A program made the translations under genes and the position numbers. DNA of 64,000 nucleotides from positions 1 through 64,000 of the forward strand of contig CALZFY010000003.1 in assembly GCA_945786935.1 (NCBI GenBank), written 5' to 3'. This DNA is from HGM12587 sp945786935. GTDB lineage: Bacteria > Bacillota > Clostridia > Lachnospirales > Lachnospiraceae. Shown here piece after piece: positions 35,819-45,241 of the stretch (its first letter is position 1; the number at the start of each line of letters is the position of its first letter). The notes under the pieces are model-generated. The model ran no database searches, was not told the DNA's origin, and worked only from the letters and a program-made list of their open reading frames with translations.

Positions 35819-37168
35819 ATGAGAAAGATAAAGAATGAGGATCTGAAGCACTTAATCAGAAGAGGAGAAGCAATTATTCAAGTCATTGTCCTGACAGTAT
35901 TATATTATATCGTATGGCGTACTTATGGACTGGATGTATTTCCGGCATATTACGGCAGGGGAAAATATGTACTGATGGGTATTTATGCTGTGGTGGTGTA
36001 TCTCCTGTTCCATTATACAGAAGGATTTAATTATGGACATTCCAAATTAGCAGATATCAGTGTATCCCAGTGTATTTCCATTTTTTTGGTAAATTTCATC
36101 ACTTACTGGCAATTATCATTAATTGCCAATGTAATGATCAATGCAGTGCCAATAGTACTCCTGACTTTGCTTGATTTTATCATCTGCTCGGGATGCTGTT
36201 ATTTGTATACTGCGTTTTATCACAGCTATCATACCCCAAGAAATATCATTATGATCTATGGTACAGAAAATGCCTGGGATTTGGAACATAAGATGTCCAC
36301 CAGAAGTGATAAATACATTATCACGGAAAGTATTTCAGCCGAGCAGTCATTTGAAGTCATTTGCAGTAAAATAAAAGACCATAGTGCAGTACTTTTAAAT
36401 GATGTTTCCTCACAACTAAGAAACGACCTGTTGAAGTTTTGCTATACCAATGGAATTCGTGTTTATGCTACACCAAAGCTTTCAGATATTATTATCAGTG
36501 GAGCTGAGGAAATCTGTCTTTTTGATACACCGCTATTGTTGGTCAAAGGAACAGGGCTCAATTTTGAACAGCGTTTTGCAAAACGTGCCATGGACATTAT
36601 CCTTTGTGGAATTGCCATGGTGGTTGCTGCCCCGATCATGCTTGTAGTTGCTATCGCTATCAAGTTAGAGGATGGTGGACCTGTCTTTTTTAAACAGAAA
36701 AGAGCTACCATTGACGGAAAGACCTTTGATATCTTAAAATTTAGAAGTATGATTGTGGATGCGGAAAAATTTGGTGAGGTAATTCCCGCAACAGACAGAG
36801 ACCCCAGAATTACGAGAGTGGGAAACGTGATCAGAGCTACCAGAATTGATGAACTTCCTCAGATCATCAATATTTTAAAGGGAGAAATGAGTATTGTAGG
36901 TCCCAGACCGGAACGCGTGGAGCATGTGGAAAAATACACCAAAGAAATTCCTGAGTTTTCTTACCGTTTAAAGGTCAAGGGCGGATTAACAGGATATGCG
37001 CAAATCTATGGAAAATACAATACCTCTGCCTATGACAAGCTCCGATTGGATTTGATATATATTGAAAAGTATTCCCTGCTTTTGGATATTAAGCTGATTT
37101 TAATGACTTTGCAGATTATGTTGCGTAAGGAATCAACAGAAGGATTTAAGAACGAAGAAAAGAAGTAA
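35819..37168 (+). CDS. initiating sugar-phosphate transferase, WbaP/EpsE-like with membrane domain
   Basis: 449 residues. Four or five N-terminal membrane helices lie within residues 15-125, then a CoA-binding-like cytoplasmic domain (to about 240). The C-terminal phosphoglycosyltransferase domain begins FAKRAMDIILCGIAMVVAAP. It has FDILKFRSM, the catalytic Asp-Glu (TRIDELPQ) and SIVGPRPER. It would place a hexose- or HexNAc-1-phosphate on undecaprenyl phosphate. This is the second initiator in the window and is of the long form, unlike the PglC-like one at 2079. Confidence 0.9.
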   Translation: MRKIKNEDLKHLIRRGEAIIQVIVLTVLYYIVWRTYGLDVFPAYYGRGKYVLMGIYAVVVYLLFHYTEGFNYGHSKLADISVSQCISIFLVNFITYWQLSLIANVMINAVPIVLLTLLDFIICSGCCYLYTAFYHSYHTPRNIIMIYGTENAWDLEHKMSTRSDKYIITESISAEQSFEVICSKIKDHSAVLLNDVSSQLRNDLLKFCYTNGIRVYATPKLSDIIISGAEEICLFDTPLLLVKGTGLNFEQRFAKRAMDIILCGIAMVVAAPIMLVVAIAIKLEDGGPVFFKQKRATIDGKTFDILKFRSMIVDAEKFGEVIPATDRDPRITRVGNVIRATRIDELPQIINILKGEMSIVGPRPERVEHVEKYTKEIPEFSYRLKVKGGLTGYAQIYGKYNTSAYDKLRLDLIYIEKYSLLLDIKLILMTLQIMLRKESTEGFKNEEKK

Positions 37169-37179
37169 GAGATTACAAA

Positions 37180-38415
37180 ATGGCTCAAAAGAAAATCAAG
37201 AAACAAAAGCACATATTGGTCATCAGTCAGATGTTTTTTCCGGAGCAGTTCCGTATTAACGACATGTGTCAGGAATGGGTAAAACGCGGTTATAAAGTGA
37301 CTGTACTGACCGGAATTCCCAATTATCCACAGGGTAAATTTTATGATGGTTACGGATTACGAAAAAAGCGTAAGGAAACATGGAACGGAATCGACATTAT
37401 CAGAATTCCGGTAATTCCCAGAGGAAAGAATGCCATTGGAATGATACTCAATTATTTTTCTTTTCCTGTCAGTGGTTTTTTTTGGAATTTATTTAGCAAA
37501 ATCAAGGCGGACTATGTGTTCATGTTTGAAACCTCTCCGATGACACAGTGCGTCATCGGAGTCTGGTATGCAAAGAAACATAAGGTTCCTCTTTATCTGT
37601 ACGCACAGGATTTATGGCCGGAAAACGTGGAAATCGTAACCGGTATTACGAATCCCTTTGTGATCAGACCCATTGATAAAATGGTTGATTACATTTATCA
37701 CAATTGTAATGAGATTTTTGTTACTTCCCCAAGCTTTGTACGGGCAGTCTGTGACCGCAAAAAAAGAGTACCAGAGAGTAAAGTCCATTACTGGCCCCAG
37801 TATGCAGAAGACTTTTACCGACCGATGGAGAAAAAAAACGTACCGGAAATTCCAGAAACAGATGCATTCAAAATCATTTTTACCGGAAATGTAGGTTATG
37901 CTCAGGGACTTGATATCCTGCCAAGGACTGCAGCAATTTTACAAGAACATAAAAAAAATGTTCTTTTCTGTATTGTCGGTGATGGCAGATATCTAGAGGA
38001 ATTCAAAAAGGAAATTGGAAAAAGACAGGTACAGGAAATGTTCTGCCTGATAGGACGAAAGTCCGCAGAGAGGATTCCAGAGCTTTTGTCAGCCTGTGAC
38101 GTGGCCTTTCTTTCCTTTATGGAGACAAAACTCTTTGAGATGACGATTCCAGCAAAGCTACAATCTTATATGGCCTGTGGAATGCCTGTGATCGCAGCAG
38201 CTTCAGGGGAAACGAAACGTGTGATCGAAGAAGCTAAATGCGGATGGTGCAGTCCCAGTGGGGATGAGAAAGCACTGGCAAAATTGTTTGAAAAAGTGAT
38301 GGTGTGTTCGGAAGATTATATGAGTACAATGAAGAATAATTCAAAAGAATATTTTCAAACAAATTTTGGAAAACATGAATTGATGAATCAGATGGACAAA
38401 TATTTTGCATTATAA
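37180..38415 (+). CDS. GT4 glycosyltransferase, WbuB-like
   Basis: 411 residues, GT-B fold. The N-terminus ILVISQMFFPEQFRINDMCQ and LTGIPNYPQGKFYDGYG are characteristic of WbuB and its relatives, which act as second transferases and in E. coli O26 are linked to L-FucNAc. Later motifs are YLYAQDLWPENVEIV and SCDVAFLSFMETKLFEMTIP, with the donor-binding Glu. It directly follows the WbaP-like initiator, fitting a role in adding sugar two. UDP-L-FucNAc genes occur at 49877-53290. It is the last of the GC-richer genes. Confidence 0.85.
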   Translation: MAQKKIKKQKHILVISQMFFPEQFRINDMCQEWVKRGYKVTVLTGIPNYPQGKFYDGYGLRKKRKETWNGIDIIRIPVIPRGKNAIGMILNYFSFPVSGFFWNLFSKIKADYVFMFETSPMTQCVIGVWYAKKHKVPLYLYAQDLWPENVEIVTGITNPFVIRPIDKMVDYIYHNCNEIFVTSPSFVRAVCDRKKRVPESKVHYWPQYAEDFYRPMEKKNVPEIPETDAFKIIFTGNVGYAQGLDILPRTAAILQEHKKNVLFCIVGDGRYLEEFKKEIGKRQVQEMFCLIGRKSAERIPELLSACDVAFLSFMETKLFEMTIPAKLQSYMACGMPVIAAASGETKRVIEEAKCGWCSPSGDEKALAKLFEKVMVCSEDYMSTMKNNSKEYFQTNFGKHELMNQMDKYFAL

Positions 38416-38459
38416 ACAACCAGAGAAAGTAAATTGATATAAAGATTGGACTAGGAAAC

Positions 38460-39470
38460 ATGAAAAATGTTAAACATAAGATAGCATCATTTATGAGAAA
38501 AAATATGGAGAAAACATTGATATATGATGTTTTAGTAAAAATTAATTTATTAATATTTCATTTTGAAAAACGTGAATGTAAAAAGATGTATGGAAAGAAA
38601 AATCCAGACAAGACTTTTTATGTAATTAGAGGTATAGGGAAGGAAGCAGGTTTATTTGCATTATATGTCGATGCTCTAAAAGAAATTAATTACAGCCTTG
38701 AACGGGGCTGGATACCTATTGTTGACCTTACAAATGGAAAAACACAATATAATGAAGATTTTCCAGTAAGAGGAAATATTTGGAATGCATGGGAGTATTA
38801 TTTTGAACAACCACAGAATGATTTCACGTTAGAAGATGTTTATCAAAGTAAAAACGTGATATTATCAGGTTGGAGATTAAATAGTAAAAATGCAAAGCCA
38901 TGTGTTTGGGATGATAGTGTGTTGGCTAATGAAAAAGAAATTCAGAAAGTTAATGATTTTATTTCAAAATATGGTAGATTACAGCCAGATATAGTCAATG
39001 AAATTAAAAAAGTGAAGGAAAAATATTTTGGAAATAAGAAAAATGTTTTAGGGGTTTTTGTGAGAGGTACGGATTATTTGGCATTCAAACCTAAAGGACA
39101 TCAGATTCAGCCTCCATTTGAAGATGTAATTAAGAAAATAAAATATTATCTGGAGATTCATAAAGACATAGATGGAATCTTTGTTGAGACAGAAGATGAA
39201 TCAATTTTTCAAAAGTTAAAAAAAGAGTTCGGGGAAATGATTTTTACCAATCAGTCGTGTAGAATTAAAGACTATTCTGGAGAGGAATACATTGCCAATA
39301 TTTTTCAAGATAAAAAATATGAGCGTGGATTAGAATATTTAGTTGCAACAGCCCTGTTAGCAGAATGTAAGTACTTGGTTTCTACAAGGGCAGGAGGTAG
39401 TGACGTGGCTTTAGTAATGAATAATAACCAATATGCCGATAAATACATTTTTGATTTAGGAGTATATTAA
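38460..39470 (+). CDS. putative O-fucosyltransferase-like glycosyltransferase
   Basis: 336 residues without membrane helices. The central VLGVFVRGTDYLAF (Arg202, Asp205) matches the H/V-x-R-R/G-x-D peptide of the GT11/GT23/GT65 fucosyltransferase superfamily. The C-terminal LVSTRAGGSDVALVM fits the second conserved peptide. The N-terminal FYVIRGIGKEAGLFALYVDAL is a GT-B-like opening. A fucosyl or similar transfer is likely but the donor is not proven; no GDP-fucose genes are in the window. The gene starts the very AT-rich block. Confidence 0.6.
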   Translation: MKNVKHKIASFMRKNMEKTLIYDVLVKINLLIFHFEKRECKKMYGKKNPDKTFYVIRGIGKEAGLFALYVDALKEINYSLERGWIPIVDLTNGKTQYNEDFPVRGNIWNAWEYYFEQPQNDFTLEDVYQSKNVILSGWRLNSKNAKPCVWDDSVLANEKEIQKVNDFISKYGRLQPDIVNEIKKVKEKYFGNKKNVLGVFVRGTDYLAFKPKGHQIQPPFEDVIKKIKYYLEIHKDIDGIFVETEDESIFQKLKKEFGEMIFTNQSCRIKDYSGEEYIANIFQDKKYERGLEYLVATALLAECKYLVSTRAGGSDVALVMNNNQYADKYIFDLGVY

Positions 39471-39496
39471 TCTACGGAGAAACTGGAGAAAATAAA

Positions 39497-40714
39497 ATGA
39501 AAGTATTACAGATTAATTCTGTATGTGGATATGGAAGCACGGGGAGAATTGCAGTTGATTTATACCATACTCTAGAGGAACAGGGACAAGAATGCTGCAT
39601 TGCCTATGGCAGAGGAAAAGCTCCTGAAAATATCCGAACAATAAAGTTTGGAAATAAATTGGATTTTTATTTTCATGTTCTTTTAACACGGCTATTTGAT
39701 AAGCATGGATTTGGATCAAAATACGTAACAAGGAAGCTGATTCAACAGATAAAAGATTACAATCCGGATGTTATTCATCTTCATAATATTCATGGTTATT
39801 ATATTAATATAGAAATATTATTTGATTATTTAAGAGAGGTTAATAAGCCTGTAATTTGGACGTTACATGATTGTTGGAGTTTTACCGGACATTGTGCACA
39901 TTTTGATACAATAGGATGTGAAAAATGGAAGAAACAGTGTGAAAAATGCCAGTTAAAAAAAGATTACCCTCAAAGTATCTTGTATGATGCATCTAAATTA
40001 AATTATATTCAAAAAAAACGTATTTTTACAGAAATAAAGAAGCTTACAATAGTCACTCCTTCTAAATGGCTTGCGGAAATGGTAAAACAATCATTTTTAA
40101 AAGGAAATGAAATAGAGATAATACCAAATGGTATAGACAAGAATGTGTTCGTTCCTTTAGACAATCATCAGATTATGAACACTAAAAAAATGTTGTCGGA
40201 CAAATTTGGAATTGATTTTACTAAAAAAATTTTTTTAGGTGTGGCATCCATTTGGACAAAAGATAAAGGTTTTTTTGATTTTATAAAGATGTCTGATATT
40301 ATCCCTGAGGATATTCAGATTGTTTTAGTGGGGGTAAATAAAAAACAAAAAGAATGGCTTACCCCAAATATGATTGGGATAGAGAGAACGCAGAATCAGA
40401 AAGAATTGGCAGCAGTGTATGCATGTTCGGATGTTTTTTTAAATCCTACTTACGCAGATACTTTTCCCTCAGTCAATATGGAGGCTCTAGCATGTGGTAC
40501 TCCAGTGGTTACCTATGATACATGTGGGAGTCCAGAAAGTGTAATACAGGGTTGTGGTAAAGTCATAGAAAAAGGAAATTATAGGGAATTAGTTTATGAA
40601 GCATATAATCTGGCAACTGCAGAAACGATTAATACTGTAGGAGAAAGGTTTGATAAGAATCATTTTTGCTTAAACTATTACAATCTTTATCTTGAATGTC
40701 TGGATAGTAAATAG
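39497..40714 (+). CDS. GT4 glycosyltransferase, colanic-acid type
   Basis: 405 residues, GT-B fold. The N-terminus VLQINSVCGYGSTGRIAVDL and HLHNIHGYYINIEILFDYL, then WTLHDCWSFTGHCAHF, are the hallmark of the WcaC-like GT4 group. The acceptor-side domain is followed by SDVFLNPTYADTFPSVNMEA with the donor-binding Glu. A Cys-rich segment near residues 135-155 (GCEKWKKQCEKC) is typical of this group. GGAG precedes the ATG. Donor unknown. Confidence 0.88.
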   Translation: MKVLQINSVCGYGSTGRIAVDLYHTLEEQGQECCIAYGRGKAPENIRTIKFGNKLDFYFHVLLTRLFDKHGFGSKYVTRKLIQQIKDYNPDVIHLHNIHGYYINIEILFDYLREVNKPVIWTLHDCWSFTGHCAHFDTIGCEKWKKQCEKCQLKKDYPQSILYDASKLNYIQKKRIFTEIKKLTIVTPSKWLAEMVKQSFLKGNEIEIIPNGIDKNVFVPLDNHQIMNTKKMLSDKFGIDFTKKIFLGVASIWTKDKGFFDFIKMSDIIPEDIQIVLVGVNKKQKEWLTPNMIGIERTQNQKELAAVYACSDVFLNPTYADTFPSVNMEALACGTPVVTYDTCGSPESVIQGCGKVIEKGNYRELVYEAYNLATAETINTVGERFDKNHFCLNYYNLYLECLDSK

Positions 40715-40728
40715 AAATGGTGGAATTT

Positions 40729-41796
40729 ATGAAAAAAGATTTAAAAATCTTAATTGTAGGTGATGGATGTTGGTATATGTATGAGAACGCATTAGCAGAG
40801 GCGTTTATTGATAATGGATATCAAAATACGACACTTTTTGGTTATAATCATTATATGAACGAATTTAAAGTGTTAAAAAATCCGCTTGTTAAAAACTTCA
40901 TTTATAAATTTCAAAACAAATTCAGCGTGGGTCCAGGTGTCGATAGATTAAATAGAGAAATCATACAATGGTGTAAAAATAATCAACCAGATCTGGTATT
41001 TATGTATCGTTGCAGAGCAGTGTATCCTAAAACAATTAGATATATTTGCAAATTAGGCAGTAAAGTGTTCTCCTATAATAATGATAATCCATTTTCAACA
41101 TATTATCCAAAATTTTTTTGGAGACATTATAAAAAAAGCATTCCTTATTGTGATGTAAATTTTGTATATCGAGAAAGCAATATTCAAGATTGTATTAGGA
41201 TGGGCAGCAAAAGAACAGATATTTTACGATCATATTATATAGATAAATTTAATTATCCTATCCAGGAAGAGAAACACATAAATGATATTCCAGAGGTTGT
41301 ATTTTTGGGACATTTCGAAAATGATTTCAGAAAAGAATATCTCGAAGCATTGGCTGATAATGGGGTTACTATAGGCATTCCTCAGAGTTGGAAAGGAAAA
41401 ATAAATAGCAAAAATATTAAGTTTTTAGAAGGAACAGGTGACTACTATAATGAAATTATATGTTCCGCAAAAATTGCATTATGTTTTTTCTCCACGTTGA
41501 ATAAGGATACATATACGAGGAGATGTTTTGAAATTCCTGCTACTCAAACACTCATGATTAGTATTTATACGAAAGATTTAGCTTCTATGTTTACTCCTGA
41601 TAAAGAAGCTGTGTATTTTGAGAGTAAAGAAGAATTGATAGAGAAAGTGAAATACTATTTATCCCATAATGAGGAAAGAAAAAGGATAGGACAGGCAGGA
41701 TATGCCAGATTAAAAAAAGATGGACATGAAGTGAGAAATCGAGCTACACAAATTATGGAATGTTATAACAAACTGAATGAAGAGGAAAAAGTATAG
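40729..41796 (+). CDS. CgeB-like glycosyltransferase
   Basis: About 355 residues from ATG 40729, which has GGTGGA a few bases upstream; ATG 40717 has no SD. GT-B proteins of the CgeB/DUF3880 group show the same features: KILIVGDGCWYMYENALAEA, DLVFMYRCRAVYPKTI, and the C-terminal domain TYTRRCFEIPATQTLMIS with AVYFESKEELIEKVKYYLSH. It probably adds one sugar of the region D repeat unit. It overlaps the upstream extension of the next gene. Confidence 0.75.
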   Translation: MKKDLKILIVGDGCWYMYENALAEAFIDNGYQNTTLFGYNHYMNEFKVLKNPLVKNFIYKFQNKFSVGPGVDRLNREIIQWCKNNQPDLVFMYRCRAVYPKTIRYICKLGSKVFSYNNDNPFSTYYPKFFWRHYKKSIPYCDVNFVYRESNIQDCIRMGSKRTDILRSYYIDKFNYPIQEEKHINDIPEVVFLGHFENDFRKEYLEALADNGVTIGIPQSWKGKINSKNIKFLEGTGDYYNEIICSAKIALCFFSTLNKDTYTRRCFEIPATQTLMISIYTKDLASMFTPDKEAVYFESKEELIEKVKYYLSHNEERKRIGQAGYARLKKDGHEVRNRATQIMECYNKLNEEEKV

Positions 41797-41809
41797 AAAG
41801 CGAATAAAA

Positions 41810-42829
41810 ATGGGAAATTATTTAGTCGATGTACCTGTACAAGTAAATATTTGGGTCAGACCGGAAATGCAAAGACGTCAGTTTGAGGTTATCAAAAAAG
41901 CAAAGCCAAGTATTCTTTTTGTGATTTCAGACGGGGGAAGAAATGAAGAAGAATGGAAAAAAATCTGCCTTAATAGAAAAATCTATGATGACGAAATTGA
42001 CTGGGAATGTCAGGTGTACAAGCTGTATAAAGATAGAAATATAGGTTTATATGCTATGTTAAAAGAAATGCATAACCTGATATGGGAGAAGGTTGATCGC
42101 TGTATTTTTTTAGAAGACGATATCATTCCATCGGTAAGTTATTTTAGATTTTGTGCAGAAATGCTGGAAAAGTACAAAGATGATAAACGTATTTTTATGG
42201 TATGCGGTGTAAATCAATTGGGAATTAGCGAACATGTGAATTCCGACTATTTCTTTTCAAGATATGGTGCTATACAGGGAAATGCATTTTGGAAAAGATC
42301 TTATGAGCAATTTAATGATTTCGACTATAAAGATGATCCATATATTATGAAATTGTTGAAAAGGAGAACAGGAAAGAACAAAGTGCATTGGAAGGAATTT
42401 AATGATGTTGCTCTTTATGGAAAGTATGATGGACATGTACCTGCAGATGAGTTTTTCTGCTCTTTTGCAGTTTATGGACAAAATCAACTTCTTATCATAC
42501 CCAGAAAAAATTTAATATGTAATATTGGAGTAGGAAATGATGCAGAACATGGCGACTCTTTAAAGCGATTACCCAAAGTCATCCGTCAAGTGTATCATAT
42601 GGAAGCATATGAGTTAGAGTTTCCGTTAAAGCATGCTAAATACTTGATTCCAGATGAGGATTACGAGAAAAAAAGAAATTATATTTTAGGCGTTGGACAT
42701 CCAGTCCTTTGTTTCTTCAGGAAAATAGAAAGAACATTATTGATATTAGGAGATAATGACTGGAAATATTTATTGAATAAAATCGAGAAAAAACTACGTA
42801 TCAAAGCAGGTAAAATCGTTGAAAAATAA
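41810..42829 (+). CDS. GT-A glycosyltransferase, GNT-I-like
   Basis: About 339 residues from ATG 41810; ATG 41777 inside the previous gene is possible, but neither has a strong SD. The start MGNYLVDVPVQVNIWVRP and SILFVISDGG, then RCIFLEDDIIPSVSYFRF with an EDD metal motif, resemble the GNT-I-type and related GT-A families. A conserved GNAFWKRSYE region follows. Donor unknown. The last residues are basic, which could help membrane contact. Confidence 0.65.
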   Translation: MGNYLVDVPVQVNIWVRPEMQRRQFEVIKKAKPSILFVISDGGRNEEEWKKICLNRKIYDDEIDWECQVYKLYKDRNIGLYAMLKEMHNLIWEKVDRCIFLEDDIIPSVSYFRFCAEMLEKYKDDKRIFMVCGVNQLGISEHVNSDYFFSRYGAIQGNAFWKRSYEQFNDFDYKDDPYIMKLLKRRTGKNKVHWKEFNDVALYGKYDGHVPADEFFCSFAVYGQNQLLIIPRKNLICNIGVGNDAEHGDSLKRLPKVIRQVYHMEAYELEFPLKHAKYLIPDEDYEKKRNYILGVGHPVLCFFRKIERTLLILGDNDWKYLLNKIEKKLRIKAGKIVEK

Positions 42830-42876
42830 AAAAGTATCAAAAAACAGATGGATGTGTATTCAAAGGGAGTAATGAT

Positions 42877-43995
42877 ATGGGAAAAAAGGAGATTTTGGTT
42901 ACTCGATCCTCCATGCCGGACTTAGATGAATATGTCGAGGAAATCAAAGATATTTGGGAAAGACATTGGCTGACCAATATGGGTCCTAAACATGCTCAAT
43001 TCCAGGAAAAATTAAAAGAATATTTAAATGTAGAAAATATAGAGTTACTTACCAATGGACATATGGCATTGGAATTATCTATTCAGGCCTTAGGATTGCA
43101 GGGGGAAGTGATTACAACACCATTTACATTTGCATCTACAACCCATGCAATTGTGCGCAATAGGTTAAAACCAATATTTTGTGACATCAATCCTGATGAT
43201 TATACTATGGATGTTTCCAAAATTGAGGAGCTGATTACAGATAAAACATGTGCCATTCTTCCGGTACATGTTTATGGTAATATTTGCAATGTGGAAGAAA
43301 TAGATCGAATCGCAAAAAAATATGGATTAAAAGTAATTTATGACGCTGCTCATACATTTGGAGAAACATACAAAGGGAAATCCATCGGAAGCTTTGGTGA
43401 CGTATCCTGTTTCAGTTTTCATGCAACAAAAGTATTCAACAGCATAGAAGGGGGAGCTGTTTGTTTCGATAATCCGGAATTTGGTCTGAAAATCTATAGA
43501 TTAAAGAATTTTGGAATTCGTGATCAGGAAACTGTAGATGGCATCGGTGCAAATGCGAAGATGAACGAGTTTTGTGCAGCTATGGGAATCTGTAATCTGC
43601 GGCATATTGATGAAGAAATTGCAAAACGCGAGAAAGTTTTTCTCAGATATCAGGAACGATTAAGTAATGTAGAGGGTCTGAAAATTGCATTTGTACAGCC
43701 GGGTGTAAAATCAAATTATGCATATTTTCCGGTTGTTATTGATGAAAAAGCTTTTGGGGCTACGAGAAATGAAGTTTTTGAAAAGCTGGCAGAACATGGA
43801 ATTGGAGCGAGAAAATACTTCTATCCATTGACCAGTGCTTTTGAATGTTTCCATGGAGAATTTGATCCAAACCTGACACCAACAGCTTTATATGTTAGTA
43901 AAAGAGTACTGACCCTTCCGTTGTATTCAGATCTTTTATTGGAAGATGTAGACAGAATATGCGATATTATTTTGCAATGTAAGTGCAAGCTTTAG
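42877..43995 (+). CDS. DegT/DnrJ/EryC1 sugar aminotransferase, VioA-like
   Basis: 372 residues. Motifs: WLTNMGPKHAQFQEKL, LLTNGHMALELSIQAL, VIYDAAHTFGE and the PLP-Lys site SFHATKVFNSIEGGA (Lys185). This FHATKVFN form and the N-terminal VTRSSMPDLDEYVEEI resemble VioA, which makes dTDP-4-amino-4,6-dideoxyglucose from the RmlB product. rmlA and rmlB are 14 kb upstream, so the substrate is available. A good AAAGGGAG precedes the ATG. It differs from the PglE-like enzyme at 817. Confidence 0.82.
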   Translation: MGKKEILVTRSSMPDLDEYVEEIKDIWERHWLTNMGPKHAQFQEKLKEYLNVENIELLTNGHMALELSIQALGLQGEVITTPFTFASTTHAIVRNRLKPIFCDINPDDYTMDVSKIEELITDKTCAILPVHVYGNICNVEEIDRIAKKYGLKVIYDAAHTFGETYKGKSIGSFGDVSCFSFHATKVFNSIEGGAVCFDNPEFGLKIYRLKNFGIRDQETVDGIGANAKMNEFCAAMGICNLRHIDEEIAKREKVFLRYQERLSNVEGLKIAFVQPGVKSNYAYFPVVIDEKAFGATRNEVFEKLAEHGIGARKYFYPLTSAFECFHGEFDPNLTPTALYVSKRVLTLPLYSDLLLEDVDRICDIILQCKCKL

Positions 43996-44048
43996 CAAAA
44001 ATTTGTGTTTAACAATAGTAACATATCTTTAGTAGAAGGAAGTAGTAA

Positions 44049-45185
44049 ATGGATTGTCTTTTAAAAAACTATAAAACACCTTGTTATATAATACATAAAA
44101 AAAAATTTGAAGATAATTTAAACGAAATTTGGGGGAATTTTAAAAAATATTGGGAAAAAGAAGTGATTTGCTCATATTCTTTTAAGACTAATAACAGTCA
44201 AGCTATGCTTCAATTAGCAAAACAAAATAATATGTATGCAGAAGTTGTATCTGCTAGTGAATATAAACTTGCGAAATCAATTGGATTTCAGGATGAATGT
44301 ATCGTTTATAATGGACCATGTAAGGGTGAAGAAGTTTATGAGGCATGTCATTTAGGGGCGATGATTAATATAGATAATTTAGATGAGTTAGAGGAACTTT
44401 CGGTTGAATATTTCAAAAGATATTCAACATTCCCCAAAAAGTTGGGGCTGAGGGTGAATTTTGATCTGGAAAAATATGTACCTGAACAGACATCTACAGG
44501 TACAGAGGATGGAAGATTTGGTATTTGCTATGAAAATGGAGACTTCGAAAGGGCATTGGAGTACTTAAAAAGTAATCAGATTGTTTTGGAGGGGATTCAT
44601 GTTCATTATACAACCAAAACAAGAAGTCTGGAAGTGTATCAGGAGATTTCCAAACTGATTTCCAGACTGGTTGCTACATATGAATTGAAAGTTTCCTATG
44701 TTGATATTGGTGGCGGTTTTTGGGGAGGAAGAAAAATTCCAGGAAAACCAACGATGGAAGAATATGCTGAAGTAATTTCAGATACATTGGCAAATGTTTC
44801 CTGTGACAAGCTGATTTTGGAGCCAGGATCAGCGTTATGTTCTACTGTTGCCGAGTATCTATGTAAGGTAGTAGCAATGAAAGATGTTAGAAATACAAGA
44901 TTTATTATATTAGATGGAACATCTCTGCATATCAATCCCTTTCAGTATGAGAGGAATGCACAGTATTTAATGGAAAAATCCGATACAAAATATTCAGAAA
45001 GTATGGAAAAAAAGCAGATTTTTTGTGGATCTACTTGCCTGGAAAAAGATAGATTTGCATGTGTTGAAAGAAATGAAGATATTAAAAAGGGGGATATTGT
45101 CAGATTTCAAAATGTAGGAGCTTACACTATGTCTTTCCTGTCTGATTTTATAGTAGAAAAACCAGTTATTTATATTGAAGATTAA
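44049..45185 (+). CDS. PLP-dependent decarboxylase, DapDC-like fold type III
   Basis: 378 residues. PLP-Lys SYSFKTN (Lys46), GGGFWGG glycine loop (221-227), EPGSALCS phosphate site (258-265) and the dimer-interface CGSTCLEKDRF (Cys330, Asp334) match the diaminopimelate/ornithine decarboxylase family (alanine-racemase fold). The usual HxGS after strand 4 reads HVHYTT here. The SD is GAAGGAAG. It sits between a sugar aminotransferase and an ATP-grasp ligase, so it may supply an amine or amino acid for a sugar substituent instead of lysine; that is an inference. Confidence 0.75.
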   Translation: MDCLLKNYKTPCYIIHKKKFEDNLNEIWGNFKKYWEKEVICSYSFKTNNSQAMLQLAKQNNMYAEVVSASEYKLAKSIGFQDECIVYNGPCKGEEVYEACHLGAMINIDNLDELEELSVEYFKRYSTFPKKLGLRVNFDLEKYVPEQTSTGTEDGRFGICYENGDFERALEYLKSNQIVLEGIHVHYTTKTRSLEVYQEISKLISRLVATYELKVSYVDIGGGFWGGRKIPGKPTMEEYAEVISDTLANVSCDKLILEPGSALCSTVAEYLCKVVAMKDVRNTRFIILDGTSLHINPFQYERNAQYLMEKSDTKYSESMEKKQIFCGSTCLEKDRFACVERNEDIKKGDIVRFQNVGAYTMSFLSDFIVEKPVIYIED

Positions 45186-45241
45186 AAACAGATCGTAGTA
45201 AAAAATTGAGAGGATAATGATAGAAATATCAGGAGAAATAA